Assembly: GCA_951799445.1 (NCBI GenBank)
Contig: OX637287.1
Location: 558,001 to 622,000 of the forward strand
Direction of reading: 5' to 3'
Origin: Pseudisothecium myosuroides
Taxonomy: Eukaryota; Streptophyta; Bryopsida; Hypnales; Lembophyllaceae
Length of the DNA stretch: 64,000 nt
Under the pieces are notes generated by a model, which saw only the letters and a program-made list of their open reading frames with translations, searched no databases and was not told the DNA's origin. This document shows positions 1 to 12,900 of this stretch, one piece after another; the first letter of the stretch is position 1; the number at the start of each line of letters is the position of its first letter. A program made the translations under genes and the position numbers.

Positions 1-934
1 CACTCCCTGACGTGGCACCAATGGGACTGCAACAGCCCTGCCAGTGTTGAAACCCGACGGATCCATCGCTCGAACGATAAGGTGGTGAGGGTCAAAACCT
101 CAGCACGAAAATCGTCGGCTCATCCATGTGGGTGGACAAGAGCGTTGAAGCAGACCATTGCAGAAGGGAAATTTAGAGGATAAAAACCGAGGGAACATGG
201 AAAAAAACCTCACGGCTGCAATCTTTCCGTCGCGCTAAAGCTAATATCCAAAAACGACGTGAAAGACAATATGTACGAGGAGATGAGAATTGCAGAATCG
301 GAGGAATGAAATCGAACTACTATAGGCGGTAAGCTCGGTCGCTCGAGACATGAGGGGAAGCTGCCGCACCGGGGGGGAGGCACGGACGTCAGTTACCCAG
401 TGGCAATGGCAGGAACGGAGGACTTCAACCAGCGCTGCTCATCTGGACGTAAGTTACAGGAGGGGCAGACGGGCAAGCATAATTAAGCCGCGAGAAGGGG
501 AGGCACATAAGTTACAGACAGGGGCAAGCGCATGCACAGTTTGCACAGAATTAATTCGCCCGGCAGAGTTGCAAAACGAGCCAAGGTGTCTGCGATTGCG
601 ATCCAGAGCAGACGCGAACTTGCCTTGCGAGCGAGAAATGTCGCCAAGAATTGTAACTTAGGGCTTCGAGAGGAGAAGCCAGACCATCCCACTCAATTGC
701 AGCTTCCGGAGCGGGCGGGCGGGCGGGCGGGCGGGGCTGGCTCTCACTCTTCGACAGAACCAATTTGGAGTATGATAACCGGAACGGAACGGACCCAACC
801 CTTCACTTGTCCCGCATCGTTCACTGGCTGCACCGACGCTGATTCTGATTTAAGTTACTCTCAAATCCTTCCATGCCCCCAGAAGACAGAACTTTAGGGT
901 TCAGGGTTCTGCTACAGTACCGGACAGTACTGTA
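1..934. other. GC-richer left edge, no gene recognised
   Basis: Composition is less AT-rich than the next 5 kb, especially at 340-900. Short open frames occur on both strands, but none shows a recognisable domain. The motif TAAGTTACAG recurs near 450 and 508 with a GGGGCA tail, a small local duplication. This could be the promoter or leader of a gene beyond the left edge; nothing firmer can be supported. Confidence 0.3.
711..736. repeat. GCGG microsatellite
   Basis: About six head-to-tail GCGG units, seen directly. Confidence 0.85.
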
Positions 935-1127
935 CAGTAGAACCTGTCTTAATGCATAGAGTCGGGATTATGCATTAAGAGAGGTTTATGCAGTAAGAGA
1001 GGTTCTGTCAGAACTTTGGCTAACGTGGCCTCTCACCACGGGGCCTCCAACTACTGTTCACAAATATCTCGACTTCTCTTAGTGCATATATGCACTAAGA
1101 CAGTATGCAATAAGAGAGGTTTTACTG
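935..1127. mobile_element. pogo/Emigrant-like MITE, copy 1
   Basis: The left end reads CAGTAGAACCTGTCTTAATG. The right end is its inverted complement, matching at 20 of the outer 23 bases, and TA dinucleotides flank both sides (933-934 and 1128-1129). The CAGTA-AACCTCT termini and TA target site are typical of plant pogo (Tc1/mariner) MITEs such as Emigrant. The element is 193 bp, non-coding, and related to the copy at 28447. It must have been moved by a transposase encoded elsewhere. Confidence 0.75.
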
Positions 1128-1656
1128 TACAATGCAGTTCAGTACTTGGACGTAGCAGCGTTCAGGAAGCCGGCAGTGTTTGTTTTTAGCTAAGGTGAAT
1201 GTACCCATACCCGATCACTTAAAGGGAATGATGAGTAGTTTCCAACAAATGATGAGTGGTTTAAGGCGTAGGAAATTTTCCCATGTAGAAAGATAAGAAA
1301 TATGGGCATTCCCAAATTTTTGTAATTTTATTCGTTAAGTTGAAGTTACTATGATTTTTGGGAGTCAAAAAGTTGTTCGGACTAATAACCAATATCTAGA
1401 GTCATCCAAGTCCGATCATCTAAAAAACTGCTTTCCCCCTCACTATTTCCTACTTTCTTCCTCACTACTTTGAACATGTGTCATAATCTTATTAGTCCCA
1501 ACCTTGACTAAACACGTTCCAAGCTTTTCAACCTTGGTTGAAAATAGTGCCCCCTATAGGTTGGCTATGGATCATGATTGACTATGGGTGCATCTACCTT
1601 ATCTTAATTTCCTCCAATTCGCAAACTAAACCGGTTTTCTAAGTACCAAGTCCAGA

Positions 1657-2049
1657 TAAGGTAGGAGGCTCGAATTGTGAGTGGGCAATTACAATTGCCT
1701 AGTGGAACTATCATGCATAGTGCAAGAGAGATTCAAAAATGAATCACAATTCCTTCAAAGCGTTGTTTGCTCTTTAATTGTGTTCTTAAATCCCTCATGG
1801 AAATGAAAGCATGATGTGGATCATTCTCTAAGAGCCAAAATTATAGAAACTTCCTAAGTTTGAAGTGCTCCATTCAAAGGCTGATTTTGAATAAGATTGC
1901 TTTAGTCTATGAGCACTAATAGCTACCAACGCACCTCTTACTTTGAAAATTTATAGTTAATTCATTCTAAGTCAAAAAGTTACAGTTTAAATTGTCAACA
2001 AACTGGTCTATTATCCCTTAGATGGTCAATTTAAGAGCCTCCTACCTTA
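1657..2049 (-). mobile_element. TAAGGTAGGAGGCTC-family MITE, copy 1
   Basis: A perfect 15-bp terminal inverted repeat TAAGGTAGGAGGCTC begins at 1657 and closes at 2049. The right end, read on the minus strand, continues as the left end of the copy at 5821 does (TTGACCATCTAAGGG), so this copy is inverted relative to that one. It is 393 bp, AT-rich and non-coding. Confidence 0.7.
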
Positions 2050-3807
2050 GTTTCTGTATTTTTTCTATTTGTTACTCCCTCTGTCTCAAAATAAATTTGG
2101 AGTACTCCAACTAGTTTCCCACTAGGTAGTATTAGAAGGAAATGTTTTTGCTTATCATCTTCTTTCCAATGACAACAAATTTGAAGCACTTCTAAATCCT
2201 AACTCAAAAATGATAGTGTCTACTATAACAATCACCTCTACACCATATTTTATCTTTAAATACAAAAGCTTAAACTCTCAATTACAATTAAAACTTGTCA
2301 TGGTTTAGGGCTTTAGTCAAATTGTCTTGTAATTAATTAAATTTCCTTGTAAGTGAAGATATATATGTTACATCAAATTAGAATGATTTCTTGCATTAAG
2401 GGGTGTGATATTGCACTTGGATTGTGCACCACCAAAAAATAAACACTTTCAAAAGAGGTGTTGTGTACATCATCAAACGCATCATCTATTATTTATGCAA
2501 AAAATTGTCCATTGAATATTTATAGTGATACTTCATACTTTTGATTACTAACAAAATAGTGTATACTTTTCATTCTATACTACTTTGAAGGCAAGTTGCT
2601 CAGCCCTTCATGTTCAAGTACATTTGCATACCTACAACAATTTAAAAAGGTCTACAGCAGACTCAATAACATAATATTTCCCTAATACATGTCTAAATCA
2701 TTCTACAAGTGTTCAACAACTAGGTCTTTCATTTGCACTGCCATGTATGCCACAAGATGTGGTTTAGGGTATAAGGTATTTAGGATTTAGGATTTAGTTA
2801 AGATGTGGTTTAGCTTCATTCAAAATAATCATTGTTCCCTCAATTTTCCCATAATGTTTGAACTTACTAGTTGGCCACTTCTTCACCTATGAGAGGAACA
2901 ACCACCTATAAATATATAGTTGTTTTCATCTCAATCCAAGCAAAACTCTCATTAGATGGTTCCCATATAGCTTCTATATAATTCATGTATTATTATTTGT
3001 TGTTAACTGGCTCTTCTTGCACTCTAGATCTTTGAGTTGACCAATACTAAGGAACATTATCTTTGAGGCCCACCTCCTTTGATGAAATTTCAGCACCTTC
3101 TCTACATAAAATGGTTTTCTTCTTCTTATTTTCCTAAGCTCTATAATCAAAACTATGAGTTAGACTACAACAACATCATTCTATTCACTTGTAGAAGTGA
3201 GGGTCCAAAATTAGTAACTGTATAAAATCTTATTATAGTAGAAACTAGTTTAATAATATTTCAACATGCACTCATCTAAAATAAGGTGAATTTAATAAAT
3301 TAATGATAGAAAATTAATATGATAAATCAATCAAATTGTAGCTTCCTAGTTTCCAATAGCTTACGCAACTTTTTGCCTAATAATTAATAAAAATAACAAA
3401 CCAATTAGGCAGCCTCAAAAATACAATTTAAAAGTGAGCAATTTTAAAATTGAAATTTAGGAATTTTAAATTTTAATTAAAATAAATAAGGTATTCATTA
3501 AAGTTGTTCATACAATTTGGAGATGGTTGTTTCTACTTTCATTTAAGGCAGTTGTATTTACCTAACTCCTTGTCTTGACCTTCAAATCCTAAACTCGTTA
3601 CCTTGTGTGTCAAGGTTTTGTTAAATGGCAAGGTTTGTTGCATGTAAGAGACATGATTTGCTTATGAAAGATTGTGCTTTAATTTAGAACAGTCAAAATA
3701 GCAAGGCAAAACTTTGCAATGTATGTTTACAATTATTGACAAAGAAAAGATACAAGAATGACTATGTGGAACATGTTAAATTTCTATAAATTAATAGGCA
3801 ATCCTCA

Positions 3808-3842
<35 letters not shown>

Positions 3843-4480
3843 ATTCTATTAGAGTTGCTAGGAAGCTACAGTAACTTGTGACATACAATTGTTCTCAAAA
3901 TACTTTGTATACTTATAAGACTTGCCATAACTAATTGAGAAATTAGATTTTTTCAACAAATTTTGGACATGTTGAGGTACAAATATGACACTTATATAAA
4001 ATAATTTTTCAAAATTTTAAAATAATTTTTTTATATTTTTAAATTTAATTCAAATTTATTGATGAATTTTTTTTATATAAGTACAAAATTTTGTATTTCT
4101 TTAAAAAGTGGAATGAAAATTCTCTTAAAAAAAAATTTGGTAGAAAATTAATGAATTTAAATTTTTTATTAAGTAAAATATTATTGATTAAAATAAAACT
4201 CCCAATATTTATATTTTTTATAATATACTCAAATAACCTCTAGAAATTTATAGAGAATTTTAAAAGTGTAAGAAATATATATAATTTTTTTGGAGATTTT
4301 TAGAATGAATCATAAAAAACATAACTACTGAAATTTCATAGAATTCATAAAAAAATTTGAATTTATAGAACTTATATAATAAAATTCCTTAAAAAAATCT
4401 CTTCCCCTTACTAAAGAATCTTGGAAATTTCACTGTACTTGTATAAAGTATTTTCTTACCAAGAAATTTGAGTTAGTTTT
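2050..4480. other. AT-rich intergenic DNA with microsatellites
   Basis: No open frame of note. It holds a (CT)n run at about 3807-3842. A (TA)n/(TG)n tract lies just beyond it at about 4578-4624. Several AT-rich stretches resemble sequence near 5.5 kb, such as a run about plants of 'TTTCAACAAA' near 3950 that recurs inverted or degraded elsewhere. No gene is seen. Confidence 0.5.
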
Positions 4481-4845
4481 GACTTCTAAAGTCCCAACTC
4501 CTAAGGTCATTTTTTAGACAAACCACTCAAAATTGCCACTTCTATTGCATTTACCTAAAGAAATATAACACACGTATTTGTGTATATATATGTATGTATG
4601 TGTGTATATATATATATATATATAAGAATCCAACTATAGAATCTTATACTTCACTTGTCTCATCATATAATAAAAATTTCATCAAGTTTGACCATACACA
4701 TTGGGAGATATTAGCATTCAAAGTTAGACAAAAGTTTTTTTCCAAGATGCTTAGATTGTCCTAAGCCCTAAACCCTAAACCCTAAAAATCCTAAATCCAA
4801 AGTCACATTTTGACTCTCATAGAACCAATAGGATTTTAGGGATTA
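4481..4845 (+). repeat. Dispersed AT-rich repeat, relative of 53354-53935
   Basis: The stretch from about 4680 to 4740 matches 53514-53575 almost base for base (CATCAAGTTTGACCATACAC and following), as do the flanking parts around CCACTCAAAATTG. The right end resembles the right TIR of the 53-kb element, while the left end is degraded. It carries a short telomere-like insert at 4766. Confidence 0.6.
4766..4786 (-). repeat. Interstitial telomere-type repeat, three CCCTAAA units
   Basis: Three perfect CCCTAAA units, the Arabidopsis-type plant telomere motif, interrupt the dispersed repeat at a point where the related copy at about 53590 has none. This is consistent with a small telomeric insertion at a repaired break. 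Confidence 0.7.
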
Positions 4846-5497
4846 ACCCCTAAATGCCCAAGGCTTGTTTTGAGTTTCTTGGAATTTGCTCTAACTTGAA
4901 CTAAATGCCAACATTTTGATAAGTTGTATCAATTTTTTTTGAATTGTAACCGTACGAATTCAAACTAGACATATTAGAAATCTCGTAGGAAAAGAAAACA
5001 CAATAATATCACTTATGGAGCGAAAGTTTATAATGTTTGACCATGAGGGTGTTAAAACTGCAAAAGTGATGTGAAGTCTTTCAATCCTCTTTTCAAAAGT
5101 TAAATCTAAAAAGTTGGTGACCAAAAAAGTATGAGGTTAAAGAGCCTAACATATATAACCCCAATCAATTTACGGCTTCTTAAAATCTACTCTATAATTT
5201 TTTTAAATGAATTTTGAATGTAAATTTTCCTCCAAGATCTATTGTATTTGAGGCTCATTTTCAAGAGCTCTCAACACTATGGGAAGTCAAGATTGCACTG
5301 GGTACCTTTGTACAAAATCTTGAATAAAAAAATCACTATCATTTATTTTCAAGATCAGATTTTTGATGCTAAAACTAGACTTGAAGAAGAACTTTCTAAA
5401 AATATACACTATTAAAAATAGCAACTTGGTTAAGTTTTATTTAACTTCAAAGTTTTGCAAACACCAGATTTGGGTGCCTCGGGCATTTAGAGGTTAA
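4843..5497. mobile_element. TIR element with TTAACCCCTAAATGCCC ends
   Basis: The left terminus TTAACCCCTAAATGCCCAAG at 4843 is mirrored by its near-exact inverted complement ending at 5497. The interior of about 655 bp is AT-rich and non-coding. The ends resemble those at 53354, 58258 and 62207, so these are probably related non-autonomous families. Confidence 0.6.
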
Positions 5498-5820
5498 AAA
5501 ATGTCTAAAGTTTATTTAAACTTTTTTGAAAAATCATTTTATGCAAGTAAGTTATTTACTTGTACCTCAACATGTCTAAAGTTTGTTGAAAAAATCTATT
5601 TTCTTAACTTATTTATTGTAATTTTTGAAGTATGTGGAATTTACAAGAGCCACTATATGTAATATTGTAATCAATATACTACATAGTGTTATATTTCCTC
5701 TGTCTCAATAAAATACTCCAAATTAGGCACAATTCCTGTCCCACTAAGAAACTCTAAGGTGTTCGAAACACCTCAGAGTCAAGCACATGATAAACACATC
5801 GATGTCATTAGAATAATCAG

Positions 5821-6234
5821 TAAGGTAGGAGGCTCATAAACTGACCATCTAAGGGCTAGTCCACCTTTTTCATGTATTTCCTTGGACAGGAATATTTTTA
5901 GCTCATTTTTCAGACATGGAGAAGTTGATGAGGAATCTAACCCAAGTCGTTTTGTATTTTTCCAAGCATTTTTGAATTACTTATGAATTTTCAAACAAGT
6001 TGGGTCATAGGTCCCTATTTGTGACCCTAGGTCTTTCATAAATGGTTCACTTGCAATTCTAAATAAAAATGGGGAAAGCAAAGAGAGTGATTGGCTCTTG
6101 CAATTAATAAGTCTTTTTTCCTTGGTTCATTCAATGACTATAGTAGTCAATTTCAGAACCAACTCATGTCCATTTCACAGCCATTTATAGGGTCCATTCT
6201 TAATGCCCGAACTGTTCTCGAGCCTTCTACCTTA
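5821..6234 (+). mobile_element. TAAGGTAGGAGGCTC-family MITE, copy 2
   Basis: Begins TAAGGTAGGAGGCTC and ends with the inverted complement (one mismatch) at 6234, 414 bp in all. The interior from about 5850 to 6195 is strongly similar, in the same orientation, to 60650-61000. It is non-coding. Confidence 0.75.
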
Positions 6235-6909
6235 TTGGAGATGGATGGCCCTTACACTCACGATGACTGATAAACTAACCTTTACTGCAGTATGATCAGA
6301 AAGAAACAGAAAACAGAAAGAAACAAGGAAATGAAAAGAGACAAATGTGCAGCAGGGACCCATTTCATAGGTTGACCCACGAAATTCAGGGGCACCATGA
6401 ACAGAGCACCAGCTACCACCCAAGACGCAGGATCTAGATTTAAAACCCTACAACGACAATTTCAACATTAAAATCAAAAGTTCTGAAGCAGCGACCTTCA
6501 GTACTAAACACAACCAAACTTTTTAAACCTACTGACTCTAACAAAGATTGTAACCCAGCATAGGCCATAAAAGAGAAAACAGATCGGCTAAAGCCAAAAT
6601 TCGACATCCGAAATAACTTTAGCCTAAACTGTCCAAAATGTTGCCTATGTATCTGTACAAATTTCTAGTCCGTCAACTATCTCGAAATACTTAAGCAGAA
6701 TTTCCAACCTTTTAACATTAACGTGACCGACCACTCAATGATAGAATTCGTGACCAACTCTTATCAGTTTGCACTGACCCTGAAATGGACAGAAAGATGC
6801 CAATCCGTGGGTATCAAGTATTTGGTCCTTCCACTTTGCACTTCCGACCCCATACCCCAAAGGCTGAACCGTCTGTTTCACTCTTGATGAAAGGTGTGCC
6901 AGTCTCTAC

Positions 6910-9900
6910 TCATTTGCAAGATGTTAATAAGGAATGAACCACATGTATAACAAGTCTCAAGTTGGCTTGCTCTCCTGGAACAGCTTGTGCTACTTGTTTG
7001 TGCAAGTTCTGATATAGTTGCTGAAGGAAAGGTCGCATGTGAGGAGCCAATAAGGGGTCATCAGGGTTCAACGCCAGTGCTGCCTCCCGGATCCAAGAAA
7101 GCTTGCGAGCTGTGTCTTTGCCCAGATCACAACCCAGCTGCTGCACTAAAGACAGCAGCACTCCCTGACTCAGTGGCAGAGGCACCGTACTGAAAAGATG
7201 AGTCTCATCCATCTGCCAAAAATTGCAAGAAATACAAATGGAACACACATTAATTTCTTGTCGACATGCACCGCACACACGTGTCCACTTGACAGCATCT
7301 GACAAAGAATCTTGAAACATATTCCACTACAAGCCTTTCTCTACGAGATGTGTCAAAAAAACGATAGCAGAATTATGTACCTGCATGCAAAGCCAGGATA
7401 CCACAGCTACATCACTGAGAGATAGGGCTTTGTTAAAGGCCTCTTCAAGCTTGCCCTCTTTCAAAAGTCTCGAAAGCTCTATCGTAGGATCCAGCGACTC
7501 CTCAAGATGTTGCAAGGAAAGCACCTGTGACAAAAAAAATTACGTCAAGTAAATATACTCCAAATTTAAACAACAAGGCACTTCATTAGACAAGCGTACT
7601 CATTTTATGAGTTCAGTTCATACATGGATACGGACCTTGTCAGGAAGGCCGCCATTAATCTGATTGTTAACAGGTAGAGTGCGGGCTGCATTTGCACTTT
7701 CTGCAAGTGACAGGAGCTTCTTCTGGCCATCTGCTAACTCGCCCTTCAAGGAATCTGCAAGCATAGTTGCAGACGCCACTGTATCCTGGCAGAACAAACA
7801 AGCAAGACGTAATAGATTATAAGGCTTCATTCAGCTAGCACTTCAAAACCTAAATATTCAATATGGAGTATATAATAAATCCAATCAACAAACAGAGTTT
7901 CAGGTAAGACCAGTGAATGCGGGTGGGGTGGGTGGGTGGGTGGGGGCAAACCTTCAGTGTGGAAGCAAGATCAGAGTGAGAGGTAAGTAATTGTTCTTGA
8001 GCATGCTGTGTATACTCAGCCATGCCGTGCTGAAAGGACGACTCCACATGGTCGAACATGCTTCGACACGTTCGCTCGAAAGCTGGAAGTACAGAGCTTT
8101 CAAAGCACGTCCGCAGCGCTTCCTGCAACGATAAACAAGGAACACCTCTAGATTATGAAATCACTAATGAGCATTGGAGAAAAAACATTACGCTACCAGA
8201 TTGCCACAAACTAGGTCTTTCAGTCAATTTGATGGGGCCCAAATTAATATACATTACGTAAAAAAATACAAGATGATGTAAAACATAATGTAAAAGCCAA
8301 ATAGACCATAATAAATAGGAAATACAGTCTAGCAGCTTCTACTCCTATCCACCACTGTCATAAAACTGTCTAATCACCTGCAAGACTTGTCGACCAATAG
8401 TTTGGAACTGGGTCTGTATCTGCCGCGTCACGGTTCCCTCCAACTTCGCACCCACCAATTTTTCTAGTTGGGGTAACATCTTCTCTGTAAAACCCTGCAG
8501 CACGGAAACCAGCCAAGGATTCAATCTTTTAGAATGCGCTACCGTACCCAAAATTGAACATGGGAGTAAAAATCCAGTAGCTGCATGACAGAACGTCTAA
8601 GCAAAACACAGTTCTGAGCATGAAACGTGCACTTTCACGAGTCACTGCTTAGGATAAGTTACAGATATATACTAAGAAGAGCGGTAAGCCAACTTCGAAT
8701 TTCTTGCAACAAAGAGAAGCCATATTCAACTATGAGGTCCAACTAATAGCTACCTGGAACGACTCGGCAACAGTTGTCGAGACCGCTTTGTGAAGAGGAG
8801 GAAGAACCGCCTGGGCAACAACTGGACCGATGGTGGCGAATTCCTTCTTAAATCCTCGCTCCAAAGCAACTGGCATGTCTTTGCTCACAAAATTCGTAAG
8901 AAGCATTGTAACCTGCTGGACTCTTTCACGCTCTTGCTTCTCTCTCCGTGCGTTTTCTTCTGCCAACCGTGCCCACATAGCATCTACATGTGCTTTCAGG
9001 ACCTTCTCCATCCGCTGCCCTAGGGCACCTGAAACCAATTTCAATATTGGCATGTTACTAAAAATCTCCAATTTTCATGCTTTACTCTTTGTATATCTAT
9101 TCATTATTGAGAGAACCTTGTTATAAAAACAAATTGAATAAAACATAATACAAACGCATGTTTGTATCTGATTAAGAAAACTATACCTGTTATGGACACT
9201 TTAAGGTTTATTGACCTAATTGTTGACCAGGCTTAGTCATTATGACTCTGAAATCTTGGTGCCATCATATTCTGCATTACTATTAGGTTGACATCACAAT
9301 TAAATATTCCTAACTAATCAGTTTAAGGAACAAGGTTGAAGCATATGCACTTGCCCTAGGTGAAACTTAAAAAACTAAGTACTTGAAGGAGAGTTGGAGG
9401 CCCCCAGTATTCATATCAGCTGCCTCACAGACAAAACCAACTTTCATCTGATAGTCATTCAATATCTCTCAATAGAGTAACCATGATGGAAAACGCCATA
9501 CAACAGGATAAAGCGTGTGTACCTTCCATCCGTTTCCCCTCCTTGGCCACGGGCACAGCCACCATAACAGTCATCTGCTTCTGTATCTCCTTCTGCATAG
9601 TCACCAACTGTGACAAACCCAGATAAGAGCTTTATAAGTATAAAGTTTGTACTTACAAACCCAGAAAAGAACTGCTGACCCCGAGTCAGTTATAGATGCA
9701 GGATTTCAAATGATTCACATGCAGGATAGACTAAGTGGATTACACCCTTGTCGGCAATTAACAAATTAAATACCTGGTTCAGCGATTCTTGCATCGAAGC
9801 CACCTGAGCAAGGAAAGCAGGGTCAATGGGAGCAGGAGCAGGAGCTGATGCTGGCATCGACAAAGAAATTGGATTCACAGCATGGCTTGTTTCACCATCA

Positions 9901-12900
9901 GGTTTAGATCCTGATATGGATAAGTTTGGTAACTGTGAGGTGGGAAGTACAGAGCCAGAGCCAGAGCCAATCCCACCAACGTTTGTCTTGTTCTTGTTCT
10001 TCCTCCCCTTTGCAATCGTTGCCTGCGGGGGAGGCAAAGGCAAGTCGCCACTAGCATCCCTGAAAGTGAGGTCTCGTAGCTTTTCATTGACTTCATCCGT
10101 GACAATCAAAGGCCTGTCCTTGTGCTCAGAAACTTCGCCCTCTTCAATCTGTGCGTTTCCCCCTACATACCGATCGGATAGGTATCCAGGAGTAGCATTG
10201 GTTTCCTGCGGCACTGAGGGCTCTCTGTCGATATAATCGTTGCCGATTTGAGTTGCTTCGAAGGAATCCAATAAGGAGGACACCAAAACCTCCTTCCCAG
10301 TGGTGTCGTCTTCAACAACCAAGCTTTCTGCCTCCGCTACCTCTTTCTCCAAAACAAAGCTGGAATCAGCGGCAATAAACCCGTCAGTATTACCAATAGA
10401 TTTGAAAGCCGGTACCTTTGATTGTTTGGTACTTTGCTCTTGCCCAGAAACTGAAACCGATGCACCGTAAGCTTCAGAGTGCTTAGAACCAGCTGCGAGG
10501 TTCATGAGCTCCGAAGGGGTTATCAGATGGTGAGCCTGATGGTGACCACCTTGCTGTGCTACATGAGAAGGCTTAGCACTGCCTGAGTCCGCAGATCCGT
10601 CCTTCTCCTGTCTATCTGGAAGCTCTTCTGCAGAAGTACTGCTCGAGGAGGACTGAACCCTGTCCAGATTTGAAACATTAAGAGGTAGCATCAAAGGAGA
10701 TGACTCTGGGCTAACCTCGTGAATATCTTCTCCCTTCTTAGACCCAACGGAGACATGATGAGTATCAGTTCTAGTTGGACTCCTCGAGCGCGATTGCCGT
10801 AAAGATGGCGGCTTAGTGTTGCCCCCAGGTGAGACAACCTCAGATTTACTGGACAACTGAGCAAACAGCTCTGCACTATTCTGCGCGGGAGCTTGCAAAA
10901 AGGTAGCGAAATCCATTGCTATGCTTTTCTCCACGTGATGCGCAGTTGAGACCTCCAAACGACCAACTTCAACTGGACTCCCAAAAGCAGAAGAGACAGC
11001 TGGGGTTCTCGCTGAAACATTGACGTTGGAAATAGTGGAAGCTCGAGTGCTTGCACCAGATTTAGGTCCAGGCCCCATATCTATCAAATCAGGAACACCA
11101 ACATCAGATCGGCCGGAATCCTGAATAGCTGATAAACCAGAGCGTTCAGGAGGTCCTAGAGATTCGGAGACCGTTTCATTCGCGGGTGGCAAACACTGCG
11201 AAACATCTAACCCATATTGTTGAATAGCCTGTGTTTGAACACAGTAAATCTGGACCTTGCCTTCGCCAGTCTCTGTGACGGCCTCTTCGGTAACTGTTAA
11301 GCTAAGAATTGGCATCGTAACAGAAAATTCTGCGAGATAGTTCATTCGTGCAGCCGCCGGATTGTGACCAAACTCAACATGAACTGCATATATTGCATTT
11401 TTCTTTGCATTGGCCAGTAAAATCAGGCTAGCACGAGGTGCTACGACCAGCTGGTTGAAAAAAGCACTCTCGATTTTGCCGTCAGGGGCATCCGAGCTCT
11501 GGAACTCGAGTGATTGTATGCAGCGCCATGTTCCTGCATCAGACTTTGAGGGCGAATCCTCTGAACCACTCGTTGGAGCCCAAAGTTTCAGCTCTCTATT
11601 CAAAGGTCCCTACAAAAAGTGCATGTCGATTCAGCTTCAGCAAAAACAGAAAGCTCCCACTCTCATCAGATGTAATATATGTCTCGAGCAAGCATTCATA
11701 TCCATTTGTTGTGCAGAATGATGCTAGAGTTGCATGCTCTAGCATTTTAGCATAGAGGACAAGAAAAAGACAAGGCATACCGCAGTAAGGAGGACGTGAT
11801 GATCAGGACGCCGCGGTGCAGATAAAAAGGCCACTGAAGCCACTGGCTCTCCAACATGAGGCTGTATGCTCAACAATGGGTTTCGATTGTTGTTCCCCCA
11901 TATGCGCATCTGAACAATGTAACAATAGACTGTCAGGGATACAGTTAAGAAGTGTGTGCAACCTGCAAACATGAACATTACACAGCGATAAAAAGAAATC
12001 ATGCCTCAGGAAGCGGATAACAATAAGCGGAGGATGATTTCCAAGCCCGTAAAGTTACAGCACACCGCTACATACCGTGCCATCTTGTGAGGCTGATGCC
12101 ACTCTGAAAGTAGAGAAGGATGGCACTGCCAAATCCGTGACAGTGCCATTGTGTGCACCCACTACATGCACTCCTTCTAGTGGATTATCCACTTGACATA
12201 TAAGAGGTTGATCGGGCAAAAAACCTCCTTGAGGTGCGGCCTGCTGTACCTTAACAACATTAATGCTAAGAACAACCTTCCCAATCGCGACTTCCAACAC
12301 ATCCTGCGCCAAATATGAGCATGCCACTGTCAACCGAACATAAACAAAGGGATACAAAAGCAATCTCCAGCAATGCCAAATATTGATAAATACATATGTG
12401 TTCAAAAGCAAATGGCAAGCATCATTTAACGGCACATCAAAGCTGATCAAACTAAAACACATCCTTTGAGAAAACAAATGATTCACAAACATGAAACATG
12501 GCTGGTAGATTCTCGTCTTAACAAGACCCAACATGTACCTGCGTTTGCAGATTCCAACATACACGTGGATGACACGACTCCCAGTCCCCAAGAATTTGTA
12601 TGGCCAGCAATATCTGCTCTGTAATAAGTATCTTGCCACCCTCAGTAGATGGTCCCTCTAAAATTCTTCGCACATAAATGCGTCCATCTACACTTGCGCT
12701 GCAACATAAAAAAATATCGGTAAAAACGATAGCCAACGAATTAATGTGGTTAATACAATGCCAACACTATTACCTCATGCAGTTTTCATGACTCTGGAAG
12801 TAAGTCTTAAACCATGGTAGAGATTCGTGCAGCAGTGCCAGGGCATACACTATGGCTAAGTAAAAAATAAAGTATTCACATTTCAAAACCGAGTTAAACT

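Noticed and set aside
3807..3842. CT run as a possible regulatory tract
   Set aside because: Simple microsatellite far from any gene start in the window.
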